Assembly (NCBI GenBank): GCA_025612375.1
Contig: JAAXKN010000022.1
Span: 7,502-71,501 of the forward strand
Direction of reading: 5' to 3'
Origin: Ignavibacteria bacterium
GTDB lineage: Bacteria; Bacteroidota; Ignavibacteria; Ignavibacteriales; SURF-24
Length of the DNA stretch: 64,000 nt
In this document: positions 7,647 to 16,538 of the stretch, piece after piece
How positions within the stretch are numbered: position 1 is the first letter of the stretch
Layout of the letters: the number at the start of each line of letters is the position of its first letter
Translations under genes and position numbers: made by a program
Notes under the pieces: model-generated
Database searches by the model: none
What the model was told of the DNA's origin: nothing
What the model saw: the letters and a program-made list of their open reading frames with translations, nothing else

Positions 7647-10600
7647 TTACTTGAGGAGCATCATTTTCTTAATGCCCGTAAAGTTGGATCCGTCAATCCC
7701 CTTTGCTTCCAGCCTGTAAATATACATTCCGCTTGGCAGGTTAGACGCATTGAATGAAAGTATCTTATGGCCGGCAGGCATTAAGCTGCCATTCATAAGT
7801 GTTAAGACTTCCTCTCCAAGAACACTATAGATCTTCAATGTTACGTTTGCATTTGTCCTAAGGTCAAAGCTGATGGTAGTTGAAGGGTTAAACGGGTTAG
7901 GATAATTCTGATTCAGAGCATATGTTGCAGGAATCCTGGAATTTTCCTGAACTCCGTCGATCATATCCAGATCAGCCGTGCTTCTAGGAAGCAGTTCATA
8001 GCCGTCGTTAGGAGTAGCAGAAGAAGTGTACTGGCTGATGACACCCGTAATGTTAGCAGGCCACCTGATTTCTTTTGTTCCGTCTATATCGGTATCATTA
8101 TCGATAAACACGATTGCCGAATCCTGATCGGCTTCAACCATGATATTGGCATACTTACCGGCTTCAGGCCAAACATTAGTGCCTGTAGACTTCTTGCTGA
8201 CGTTTTTAACTCTTACAAGGCTTCCTTCATATTTTTCTGAATTGACATCCTTCAGGGATATTTCAATCGGAGCAGGAACTCTTGCATTTGTCTTGAGTAC
8301 CGTAACGCTTCCTTTTTCACCTACTTCAGTTGTAAGAGGAACAAATTCAGTTGCACCCTTATACTGATCGATCTTGCCTTTTACAAGTATGCTGTCGCCA
8401 ATGTTCAGCGCGGCTGAAAGTTTCTTGGCTGAATAGAGCAGTACACCTGCAGTTCCGTCAGTAATATAGTAGTTATTTCCACCGGCACTTGCGGTAAAGT
8501 CGGGTGAAACAACAATGCCTTTAGCCTTAAGTGTCTGTCCCTTTCTGTCGGGTATAAAGTCGGTGTTCAAGTCTTCTCTTGCCGTTGCCAGAGAAAGAAC
8601 CGGTACAGTTACGTCTGTTGTATTTCTCGGTATAAGTATGTAACCGTCACTGAGGGTCTGCGAATTCTGTCCGACCACGCCAATGATATCCAGCGGCCAT
8701 TCAGGTTCACTTGTTCCCGGCAGCTTTGTGTCGTGATCAATAAAGAGTGACAAAGAATCTGTACTAGTGCCGACAGTCAAAGTTGTGTCGTTTGAAACCG
8801 GCCATGGCACGCTTGAAGTCATTTTTGAAAGGCCTCTTACAACAACAAGATTACCTTCATACTGTTCAGACTTAAGGTCTTTTACAGTAATGACCACCGG
8901 AGCAGGGACAGAAGCATTTGCTTTAAGAACAACCATGCTTCCCTGGTCGCCAATAACGGTATCAGCAGGGGTGATTTCAGTCTGGCCGTTAAACTGGCTG
9001 ATTACGCCTGTAACCTGAAGGCTGTCTCCCATAGAGAGTTCCCTGGAGAACTTCTTTGTTGAGGAAAGAACAATACCTGCCGTCTTGTCGTTTAAGAAGT
9101 ATACGCTTCCTGTGTCACTGGCCGAGAGGTTGTTTGTAACTACAACAGCTGTTAACTTAAATGTCTGGCCTATTCTGTCAGGAACTAAATCTGTATTCAG
9201 GTCTTCTCTTGCCTCTGCAACTGTAGGAGCCTGAACAGGGGCCTCTTTACCCATTGTAAAGTCGGCGCCAGAGATGATGTTTACCTGTGCAAAGTGTTTT
9301 ACAGTGTCAATAGAGGTCGGGAGCTGGCTCCAGACTTCACTTGACTTCTGGTGCATCTTTAATGCTGTTTCAGTTATTCCGTTTAACTCTGTAGTGGGAT
9401 TATAATAGAGCTTAAGGTCAGCGTTCCAGCCCTTTACACCGCCAAAAGTTGCAACAGAGTAGTTCTTGTAGATTGAACTTCCTGCTGGTGTAGTCAGCTG
9501 GCTTCCCGGATTATAAGACAGGGCAACTGAATCAGGAAGAGTGCCTTTTCCCTTGTGCCAGGTCAGTTCACCAACTTTTTTGCCGTCAACGCCTGTAAAT
9601 ACAGTAGTCATGCTGTCGGCTATTGTGCCTGTTGATGTAACAGAAGGCTTGCCTGTAGCGGCGTATTCATCTGCGCCAACTGAGACAGGGCCCGAAGTTA
9701 AATCTGTACTTCTTTTATCACCGTCGATATCTGTTGTCACCTGTGCAAGCGGTGATCCCTGTGCCTTCACGAGCCATGAAGATGGTCTGATGTGGAGGTC
9801 ATAAGGGCTTGCTGCGCTTACAAAAGATGTTGTAGGATCAGCAAAGAATGAATTGCTTTCTCTTGATCCCATGTTGGCAATGGCACGGTATGAAGCCATC
9901 GACTTAAATGCTACTGAGTTGTTGAAAGCGATTCCGCAATTTCCTTTAGCTGTATCAGCAAAGTATAAGTTGTTATCGCTGTTTTCTGTCATTCTTACAA
10001 ACCATTCCGAACCGGTAGTATTGAAGCAGGATGAGGCAGAGACGCCGGTTCCGACTGCGCTTGTACCCATTGTGTTTACAAACGCGTTATTCTTAAGATC
10101 AAGTGTGGCAGTCTGGAATGACTGAAGATACAGACATGCTGAACGATAGCCTACGTTTGTTCCTTTTGTCACCGCAGGAGGAACCGAGTTATCGAGATAA
10201 ACGGTGTTATTATAGACTTTGAATGTGCCGTTTGTGCCTGTATTTACAAGAGCTAATCCTCTTACGTTTGGAGCACCGGTGGAAGCTGAATATGGCGCCC
10301 TCAGGTCATAGATCATGTTGTTATATATCTTTACAGTTACCGGGGTTCCGGTTGCCATATTCAGATAAATTCCCTCTACTCTGGCATTACCCGTACCGGT
10401 ATTGATACCGCTGGTAACGAGGTCATAGATCTTATTTCCATAAACCTGAACTTCAGTGTTATTTGCAACGTTGTTGCAGGCAATTGCACTTGCCACGCCT
10501 GTTGTTACCTGATCGCCGGCATTGTAAAGTGAACTGATTTCATTGTTACGGATAGTTATTGTACCGCCGCTTAAGTTGGTTCCGCTTGAAGAAGGATTAA

Positions 10601-12149
10601 ACCAGATTCCATAAACATTGTTTGTAGTCATTATATCAGCTTCAATATTCTGGATCTTGTTTTTCTCTATGATAATATTACTCTGGCAATCCATTTCCAA
10701 TGCGCGGATGTCGGAGCCTATACCCGGTGCCGGAATTAAAACGTTTCCAATTGTGTTTCCTGTTATAACGTTTCCGCGGTCGGGATTTACACCGTTTATA
10801 CCAAATGTTTTAATTGCTGAGCGCCAGAAGCCTGTAATGTTACAGTTTTCTATTGTGTTATAGCTGGTTGTCATGCTGGTATCTGTTTCATTGGTGCTTG
10901 CGGTCCACTGCGTATAGAAACGGATGCCAATTGAACCTGCGTGGTTTACCGCTCCGGCGGTAGACTTCATATCAATTTTAAGATTTCTTAAATGATTAAA
11001 TCTTCCCCCCTTAACCATTTTACCATTTAACTGGGAGTTGCCAAGGCAAACACCAAACTCGAACTTTAATGTGTTATTTGCCAGTCCGTTGTCATTTAAG
11101 GTAAGGCCCTGGATTGTAGCATGCTGGGTTCCGTCGAGGCGCACAATAGCATCGGCAGTGTAAGGACCTGAAGTGCTGTTGACGCTGCCATTCATTGGCG
11201 AAAGCACAACTGTGCCGCTTTCATTCATGAGTGTGATGGTATTGGCATCAGAAGTTCCGGCAACATCAATAAGATGGAATACGTCGTCGTAAATGCCATC
11301 GCGAACCTTAAATGTGACAGGTCCTGCTATGCCATTTACGTTCAGCGCCATGGCTGCATCGCTTAAGGACTTATAGTCAGGACTTGATCCGCCGATGCTG
11401 TATGTGCCGGCAGGAATTGGAGCTGGTGTAACGGCTTCAAAGGTAAATACCGTATTTGGATCAGGAGCAGATATTATATTGTTAAAGGTATTACCCATTG
11501 ACTGGTGGTATACTCTTGGAGCTGCAGTTCCGCCGACGTTGATGCTTAAGAATTTACCGGTTGCAGAGCCGGCCTTAGTAATCACCGTATTATCGGCCAA
11601 TCCTATTGAGGCGCTGCCTCCGTTTGAGCCGAGCATATTGCCGTAGACAAATTCTATTTTATTGCTCGTTTCATAAAGCTTCACCTGGAATTCTGAATTG
11701 TTTGATGTGGCTGATTTGCTCCACTTTACATTTTTCCATTCAACAGTAAGTGTGCGGTTTGGAGCGTTTCCTTCAATGAGATAGCTGATGTCTGATGTTG
11801 CGCCGACAGCTAAATCATTCCACAAAGGAGCGGCAATCTGCCTTAACACTCCATCGAGAGCATCTGCCGAGGTTGCACTGGCAAGGCCGGTGCCAAACCT
11901 CAGGAAACCGTTGGTTGAAACCTGGAACTGGGTATAGTCAGTTCCTGCATATTTAAAAGTAAAGCCGATATCGGTTGCATTAGTGTAACCCTCATCGGCT
12001 GTGGCTCCTGTGGCCCAGGTGAACTGTGTCGCTCCCGAAAGAGCAGTAAACGTTCCTGAACCCGCGGAGAACTTGTAATTAAACTGTCCAAAGATACTAC
12101 ATGTAAATAGTACCAGGAATAATCCCACAATTGAAAAAGTTTTCTTCAT
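7647..12149 (-). CDS. Large T9SS-secreted parallel beta-helix protein with two OB-like repeats
   Basis: A 1500-residue surface or secreted protein. The signal peptide is MKKTFSIVGLFLVLFTCSIFGQ. An N-terminal beta domain (TGATADEGYTNATDIGFTF..., about 25-240) is followed by a long Asn/Gly-rich right-handed beta-helix (about 250-830, with turns such as NTIENCNITGFW and VEGIYLNMATG). After a linker come two tandem ~170-residue repeats, each opening with AREDLNT and DRxGQT, that look OB-like. The T9SS type A sorting domain ends the chain (NYPNPFNPSTTISFD ... GIKKMMLLK). ATG at 12149 has GGGAG upstream. Beta-helix proteins of this kind are often polysaccharide lyases or binding proteins; I see no catalytic signature. 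It is the last gene of the minus-strand block. Confidence 0.85.
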   Translation of the reverse strand: MKKTFSIVGLFLVLFTCSIFGQFNYKFSAGSGTFTALSGATQFTWATGATADEGYTNATDIGFTFKYAGTDYTQFQVSTNGFLRFGTGLASATSADALDGVLRQIAAPLWNDLAVGATSDISYLIEGNAPNRTLTVEWKNVKWSKSATSNNSEFQVKLYETSNKIEFVYGNMLGSNGGSASIGLADNTVITKAGSATGKFLSINVGGTAAPRVYHQSMGNTFNNIISAPDPNTVFTFEAVTPAPIPAGTYSIGGSSPDYKSLSDAAMALNVNGIAGPVTFKVRDGIYDDVFHLIDVAGTSDANTITLMNESGTVVLSPMNGSVNSTSGPYTADAIVRLDGTQHATIQGLTLNDNGLANNTLKFEFGVCLGNSQLNGKMVKGGRFNHLRNLKIDMKSTAGAVNHAGSIGIRFYTQWTASTNETDTSMTTSYNTIENCNITGFWRSAIKTFGINGVNPDRGNVITGNTIGNVLIPAPGIGSDIRALEMDCQSNIIIEKNKIQNIEADIMTTNNVYGIWFNPSSSGTNLSGGTITIRNNEISSLYNAGDQVTTGVASAIACNNVANNTEVQVYGNKIYDLVTSGINTGTGNARVEGIYLNMATGTPVTVKIYNNMIYDLRAPYSASTGAPNVRGLALVNTGTNGTFKVYNNTVYLDNSVPPAVTKGTNVGYRSACLYLQSFQTATLDLKNNAFVNTMGTSAVGTGVSASSCFNTTGSEWFVRMTENSDNNLYFADTAKGNCGIAFNNSVAFKSMASYRAIANMGSRESNSFFADPTTSFVSAASPYDLHIRPSSWLVKAQGSPLAQVTTDIDGDKRSTDLTSGPVSVGADEYAATGKPSVTSTGTIADSMTTVFTGVDGKKVGELTWHKGKGTLPDSVALSYNPGSQLTTPAGSSIYKNYSVATFGGVKGWNADLKLYYNPTTELNGITETALKMHQKSSEVWSQLPTSIDTVKHFAQVNIISGADFTMGKEAPVQAPTVAEAREDLNTDLVPDRIGQTFKLTAVVVTNNLSASDTGSVYFLNDKTAGIVLSSTKKFSRELSMGDSLQVTGVISQFNGQTEITPADTVIGDQGSMVVLKANASVPAPVVITVKDLKSEQYEGNLVVVRGLSKMTSSVPWPVSNDTTLTVGTSTDSLSLFIDHDTKLPGTSEPEWPLDIIGVVGQNSQTLSDGYILIPRNTTDVTVPVLSLATAREDLNTDFIPDRKGQTLKAKGIVVSPDFTASAGGNNYYITDGTAGVLLYSAKKLSAALNIGDSILVKGKIDQYKGATEFVPLTTEVGEKGSVTVLKTNARVPAPIEISLKDVNSEKYEGSLVRVKNVSKKSTGTNVWPEAGKYANIMVEADQDSAIVFIDNDTDIDGTKEIRWPANITGVISQYTSSATPNDGYELLPRSTADLDMIDGVQENSRIPATYALNQNYPNPFNPSTTISFDLRTNANVTLKIYSVLGEEVLTLMNGSLMPAGHKILSFNASNLPSGMYIYRLEAKGIDGSNFTGIKKMMLLK

Positions 12150-12376
12150 TTGGACTCCCTGAAGTAATTAAAAAAATAAGATGAATTAAAGAAAAAGACG
12201 AAAACGAAAAGTGAACAGAGCCAAGCGAACGAACAAACTAACCTTTTTCGCAACCGGAGCTTCAAAGCTCCCAGCGAGTGGAATGACCAAGTCAAAGCTA
12301 TAACATTATATATTCAGTTTCAAGAGTTTGTTAATTTATTTCTGAATTGTATAGCCCATTTGGGGATTGCGGCAGA
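12150..12376. other. Intergenic leader of the beta-helix gene
   Basis: About 350 bases separate this gene from the upstream MFS gene. The part near 12180-12290 is A-rich and holds a weak inverted repeat (GGAGCTTCAAAGCTCC, 12256-12271). Apart from the operator-like palindrome at 12377 and the terminator at 12447, I see no gene or RNA here. A minus-strand promoter is likely but cannot be pinned down. Confidence 0.4.
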
Positions 12377-12392
12377 ATTGTATATATACAAT
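12377..12392. promoter_or_regulatory. Perfect 16-bp palindrome ATTGTATATATACAAT, candidate operator
   Basis: The core TGTATATATACA recurs exactly at 44776 and 44933, in front of the TonB-receptor operon. The shape recalls AraR-type operators (B. subtilis AraR binds a TTGTACGTACAA-like palindrome). The nearby regulator at 27932-29008 has AraR-like domain order, so it is the likely binder. Function is inferred. Confidence 0.6.
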
Positions 12393-12446
12393 CAGAGAAT
12401 GGAATACGGAAGCAGGAGTTATTAATGAAGGTGAAGAGAGATTAAA

Positions 12447-12470
12447 AAGCCTGCATTTTACCGCAGGCTT
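12447..12470 (-). terminator. Terminator of the sugar-porter gene
   Basis: AAGCCTGC (12447-12454) pairs with GCAGGCTT (12463-12470). On the minus strand the stem is followed by TTTTTAATC. It lies 32 bp past the MFS stop. Confidence 0.8.
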
Positions 12471-12501
12471 TTACTTTTCCGGTCCATCCATTTTATTCCG
12501 C

Positions 12502-13860
12502 TTAGTTCAGCTCTTCAGCCTCCAAAGGCACCGCCTGGAGGTCGCGCTCTATCTGCTCTAAGGATTTGCCTTTGGTCTCGGGCAGGTACTTAAGGACAAA
12601 CAATAACTGCAGGAGCATCATTAAGGCAAAGAAGAGGAACGACGGGCCTCCGCCAATTGCGGGGTTTTCAGCAACAAAGGGGAACGTCCATGAAATTATT
12701 GTAGCTACTATCCAGTGCGTAGAGCTTCCCAGCGTCTGGCCTTTGGCTCTTACCTTATTCGGGAATATCTCAGAAATAAACACCCATATTACCGCTCCCT
12801 GCGAAAAGGCAAAGAACGCAATAAAGCTTATGAGATAAACGAGCATGTTGTAGCTGCCGAAATTTTTTGTAAAGAATGTAAAAGACACCATTCCAAGTGA
12901 AACTATCATTCCAAGCGAGCCCACAATAAGAAGTGTGCGCCTTCCGAAGCGGTCAATTATCGTCATGGCGATAATTGTAAAAAGGAAATTTGTAAGTCCA
13001 ATGCTCACGCTCTGCAGCATTGCCGTTCCCTGCTGGAAGCCCGCCATTTCAAAAATGCGGGGGGAGAAATATAAAATTGCATTTATGCCCGAGAACTGGT
13101 TGAATATTGCAAGCAGCATGGCATATGCAACAGGTTTTTTATATTCAGACGATAGGAGTTTTTCCTTCTTTGCCCCGGCTTCACTTCTTAAGGATTCTGT
13201 AATTTCTTTAATTTCACCCTCGGCATTCTTCTCCCCTATTTTCTTAAGTATATCCCTTGCCTCTGAAATGCGGCCGCGCTTAACGAGCCACCTGGGGCTG
13301 TTGGGTATAAAGAATATGAGTGAAAGGAAGATTATTCCCGGGAAGAACGCCACGCCAAGCATCCAGCGCCATGAGCCTTCGCCAAGGGCTGAAAAAAGAT
13401 AGTTTGAAAAGAATGAGACCAGTATGCCGATAACGATATTAAGCTGGAAAAACGCCACCAGGCGGCCTCTTAAGTGCGAGGGGGATATTTCAGAAATGTA
13501 CATTGGCCCCACAACGGAAGAAGCCCCTATGCCGAGTCCTCCTATAAACCTGAATACAAGGAACATCTCCCAGCTGTTTGCAAGTCCGCTCCCTACTGCA
13601 GAGATGCAGAAGAAGAGGGCAATTACTATAAGTGAGGCCTTTCTGCCGTACAGGTCGGCAGGTTTGCCGGCCGAGAGTGCGCCGATTACAGTGCCTATAA
13701 GGGCTATTGCAATGGTAAACCCGTGCCAGAAGCTGTCCAGCTGGAAAAGCTGCTGAATGGCTTTTTCAGCTCCCGATATAACGGCCGTATCGAAGCCGAA
13801 AAGGAATCCGCCCAGTGAAGCGGCGGCGGCGGCAAAGAATACGGTTTTTCTTTCTTTCAT
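12502..13860 (-). CDS. Sugar-porter family MFS transporter (XylE/GalP-like)
   Basis: A 452-residue inner-membrane monosaccharide:H+ symporter with twelve predicted helices. Sugar-porter signatures are all present: GGFLFGFDTAVISGAE in helix 1, the GRK motif after helix 2 (YGRKASL), a central PNSPRWLVKRGR loop, DRFGRR after helix 8, and the C-terminal PETKGKSLEQIE. The ATG at 13860 is preceded by CGGAG. The gene lies between the T9SS phosphoesterases and the beta-helix gene and ends in a clear terminator. It probably imports the monosaccharide released by the locus (mannose or glucose); specificity is inferred from context only. Confidence 0.92.
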   Translation of the reverse strand: MKERKTVFFAAAAASLGGFLFGFDTAVISGAEKAIQQLFQLDSFWHGFTIAIALIGTVIGALSAGKPADLYGRKASLIVIALFFCISAVGSGLANSWEMFLVFRFIGGLGIGASSVVGPMYISEISPSHLRGRLVAFFQLNIVIGILVSFFSNYLFSALGEGSWRWMLGVAFFPGIIFLSLIFFIPNSPRWLVKRGRISEARDILKKIGEKNAEGEIKEITESLRSEAGAKKEKLLSSEYKKPVAYAMLLAIFNQFSGINAILYFSPRIFEMAGFQQGTAMLQSVSIGLTNFLFTIIAMTIIDRFGRRTLLIVGSLGMIVSLGMVSFTFFTKNFGSYNMLVYLISFIAFFAFSQGAVIWVFISEIFPNKVRAKGQTLGSSTHWIVATIISWTFPFVAENPAIGGGPSFLFFALMMLLQLLFVLKYLPETKGKSLEQIERDLQAVPLEAEELN

Positions 13861-13941
13861 AATTTCTCCGGTAGTTTGTTTAATTATTGGATTTTCTTTG
13901 GGACTGCGGTGCCGGAAGGAGTGCGCAGGAAAAAACGTTCT

Positions 13942-16506
13942 TTATTTTGCAAGGATGAGTTTCCTGGTATCTGTAAACCTGCCTGCTTCCATCCTGTAGA
14001 AATAAACGCCGCTAGGAAGTCCCGCCCCGTTAAATTCAACTGTATAGCTGCCCGCGGCCTTGTAACCATTTACAAGCACAGCAACTTCATTGCCGAGGAT
14101 ATTAAACACTTTTAACTTTACGTGCCCTGCCACGGGGACGGAAAAAGTAATTTTAGACGACGGGTTGAAGGGATTAGGATAGTTCTGCCTGAGCGCAAAG
14201 TTACGGGGCCTTTCGCCTCCGGATTCAGAAACAGCGCTTGTGTTGTCTGTAACTATTAAGAGCTCCGGTGAATTTATGGTTTCCCTCGAATAAAAGTCCA
14301 CGCTTACATTGGATCCCGACTTATCCTTCAGTGCGATGCTGAGCGTTGAATCGTTCTTCTGCTCCTGGATTGCAAGGGCTGTTACGTCCCACGAGCCTGT
14401 AACGGTTTCGCTGTCTATTACGGTGCAGGAGTCGAGGGAAGTCAGGCCTATTATTGGTGAAGCCTTCCACCTGAGGTCAGACTCATGCCAGGCGTCGCCG
14501 GAGGCCTCATAAAGGTCTGCCCTTGCCTGAGTGCCTGAGGTGAGGCTTTTAGGCCTCACCTTCAGTTTCAGCGTGGCGGACAGTATGTTGCCTTTAATAT
14601 CCTTCATAGGAAATTTGATGAAGGACCTGCATCTGTATGTGTCTGAGGTTCCTTCCAGGACGCGCAGACACGTATCAGCGCCGAAGAGTTTGTCGGCATA
14701 CATCATTCCGCCTCTGACGTAGCCGTCTTCTGCAGGTTTTATGGTTTGAACTGAGCCGTCGGTTTTCTTAAAAATTGCCTTTACTTCCTTATTGCCGTTC
14801 ATATACAATGTTTCGTTTAAGGATTTTCCGTTCAGAGCGCCCGTCCATTCAAGCAGTTCCCAGCCTGTCTCGGGCACCGCGCTAACTTTAACGTTCGTAA
14901 ACTCATAAAATTCACTTCCCTGCGGGGTCACGGTAATTGTTCCGTGTTCAGCTTTTCCCGTTTTCAGTTTATAGGTATTAATTTTACTGAAGAGGGCTGT
15001 AAGTTTTATGTGAGAATTCATGGTAAGTGTAATTACTGTGTCTTTTCCCGTGGCGCCTTCGGTCCAGCTTTCAAGCTTGTAGCCCGTTTTGGGGTGAGCC
15101 TTAACGGTAACGGTTGTTCCGGCAGCGTAGTAGGGTCCCGCGGGTGTAACTTCAAGCGTACCGTTTCCAAGGGCTTCAGTTCTCAGTTCAAACTGCCCCT
15201 GAATTTCTGTAAATAATGCCGTAACGGTTTTATTTCCGTCCATCAGAATGGAAACAGGGTTCTGGTTTCCGGAGAGGCCGCCCGTCCAGCCTTCGAATTT
15301 CCAGCCCAGGTCTCCTTCGGCTTTAAGTGTAACCGTTGAGCCCGCGAGGTAGTTGGGGGCCTCGGGAGTTTTAGTTACAGTTCCGCTGCCCGTTTTATTT
15401 ACGTTCAGGTCGTATGAAGTAAGCAGAACCTCTTCCGACATTTTCTGTCCAAGTCCGCAGTAAGCCTGAAGCTTTATCATTCCGGTTGTGCTGTTGAGTA
15501 AAAGGACTGCGTAGCCGGGCATATCGGCCATGCGGAAATCGGAGACAAACCCGGCTTCAAAATCCAGGTATCTTTTTCTTGAGTACGCGCCCGAGGGGTC
15601 AAAGCCCGGTTCCATGTCAACAAGGTTAGATCCGTATGTGGTGGTATAGGCCGACGGTGTATTTTTATTTCTGTTGCTTATAACGCTGTTGACCGCTATC
15701 TGTATGAAAGGCCCATAGGGCGTCTGGCGCCTCAGGACGGAATACTTATGCAGGTGGCCCGCAAGTACTATGGCGTTGTTTTTTGCGATCAGGTTCATTA
15801 GCTCGTCGCGCTTAAGTGAATCCTTCTCAAAAATGTTCCACAGCCTGCCCGAGACAGGAACAATGGGCATGTGCGTTGCAACAATCTTAAATTTTGCAGT
15901 TGTGTTGGTCAGTTCCTGCTCAAGGAACGGGATCAGGTTTCCCGTGTCGTAGCAGTCAATGCTTATTATCTTAACGTCGCCCGTGGTATAGGTGTAAAAT
16001 TTACTTGTAACAGATTTACCAATCTCGTTTGTAATAAATGGGGGCACAACCTGCATGTAGGCCTCAGCCTGCCCGGGGCCGGTCTGGTCGTGGTTGCCCC
16101 TTGTAATAAGCCACGGCACCGAGAATTCCGGTGCCCTGAGGCCTCCGGTTGCGTGGCGTGCCATATTAAGCGCCAGGTCGGCTCTTCCTGCCAGGCCTTC
16201 CATCAGGTCGCCCAGCTGAATAACGCCCTGGACGTTCAGCTCAGGCTTCTGCGACATTGCAAGGATTTCCGAGATGAAATCGTCGTGGTTATTTCTTGTA
16301 TTAGGAACGTATTCCTGGGTAACCTGGCGGTAGTCGTCGCCCTGTGCCGCAAGCCACGTGGAATCGTGGTCTTCCCACCAGTCGAAGTGGGTGTCGCCCA
16401 TTATAATAAAGCTTTTTTCGCCGGGAGTTTGTGCATTGAGGCCGGTCAGGAAAGCCATCAAAAAAAGGCCCGTCAAAGCAATTTTATGTAGTATAATTTT
16501 CTTCAT
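13942..16506 (-). CDS. T9SS-secreted metallophosphoesterase with bacterial repeat domains and DNRLRE-type module (copy 3)
   Basis: 854 residues with a signal peptide (MKKIILHKIALTGLFLMAFLTGLNAQ). The calcineurin-like phosphoesterase domain (about 30-290) has metal-ligand motifs GDTHFDWW, QLGDLMEG, TRGNHDQ, VATHMP and AGHLHKY. Three ~75-residue divergent InlB-B/Flg_new-type repeats follow (G.GTVTKTP..., GNGTLEVTP..., EHGTITVTP..., each with a GW-E-W-TG pattern). Next is a DNRLRE/CBM96-like beta-sandwich (PAEDGYVRGGMMY ... RCRSFIKFPM ... SWDVTAL ... FYSRET). The T9SS domain starting NYPNPFNPSSKITF ends the chain. The ATG at 16506 has AAGGAA. It is the third of three tandem paralogues in transcription order. 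The family hydrolyses phosphomono- or diesters; the substrate is unknown. Confidence 0.9.
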   Translation of the reverse strand: MKKIILHKIALTGLFLMAFLTGLNAQTPGEKSFIIMGDTHFDWWEDHDSTWLAAQGDDYRQVTQEYVPNTRNNHDDFISEILAMSQKPELNVQGVIQLGDLMEGLAGRADLALNMARHATGGLRAPEFSVPWLITRGNHDQTGPGQAEAYMQVVPPFITNEIGKSVTSKFYTYTTGDVKIISIDCYDTGNLIPFLEQELTNTTAKFKIVATHMPIVPVSGRLWNIFEKDSLKRDELMNLIAKNNAIVLAGHLHKYSVLRRQTPYGPFIQIAVNSVISNRNKNTPSAYTTTYGSNLVDMEPGFDPSGAYSRKRYLDFEAGFVSDFRMADMPGYAVLLLNSTTGMIKLQAYCGLGQKMSEEVLLTSYDLNVNKTGSGTVTKTPEAPNYLAGSTVTLKAEGDLGWKFEGWTGGLSGNQNPVSILMDGNKTVTALFTEIQGQFELRTEALGNGTLEVTPAGPYYAAGTTVTVKAHPKTGYKLESWTEGATGKDTVITLTMNSHIKLTALFSKINTYKLKTGKAEHGTITVTPQGSEFYEFTNVKVSAVPETGWELLEWTGALNGKSLNETLYMNGNKEVKAIFKKTDGSVQTIKPAEDGYVRGGMMYADKLFGADTCLRVLEGTSDTYRCRSFIKFPMKDIKGNILSATLKLKVRPKSLTSGTQARADLYEASGDAWHESDLRWKASPIIGLTSLDSCTVIDSETVTGSWDVTALAIQEQKNDSTLSIALKDKSGSNVSVDFYSRETINSPELLIVTDNTSAVSESGGERPRNFALRQNYPNPFNPSSKITFSVPVAGHVKLKVFNILGNEVAVLVNGYKAAGSYTVEFNGAGLPSGVYFYRMEAGRFTDTRKLILAK

Positions 16507-16538
16507 GTAATTCCTTTTTATAAAACTCTGTTATTAAA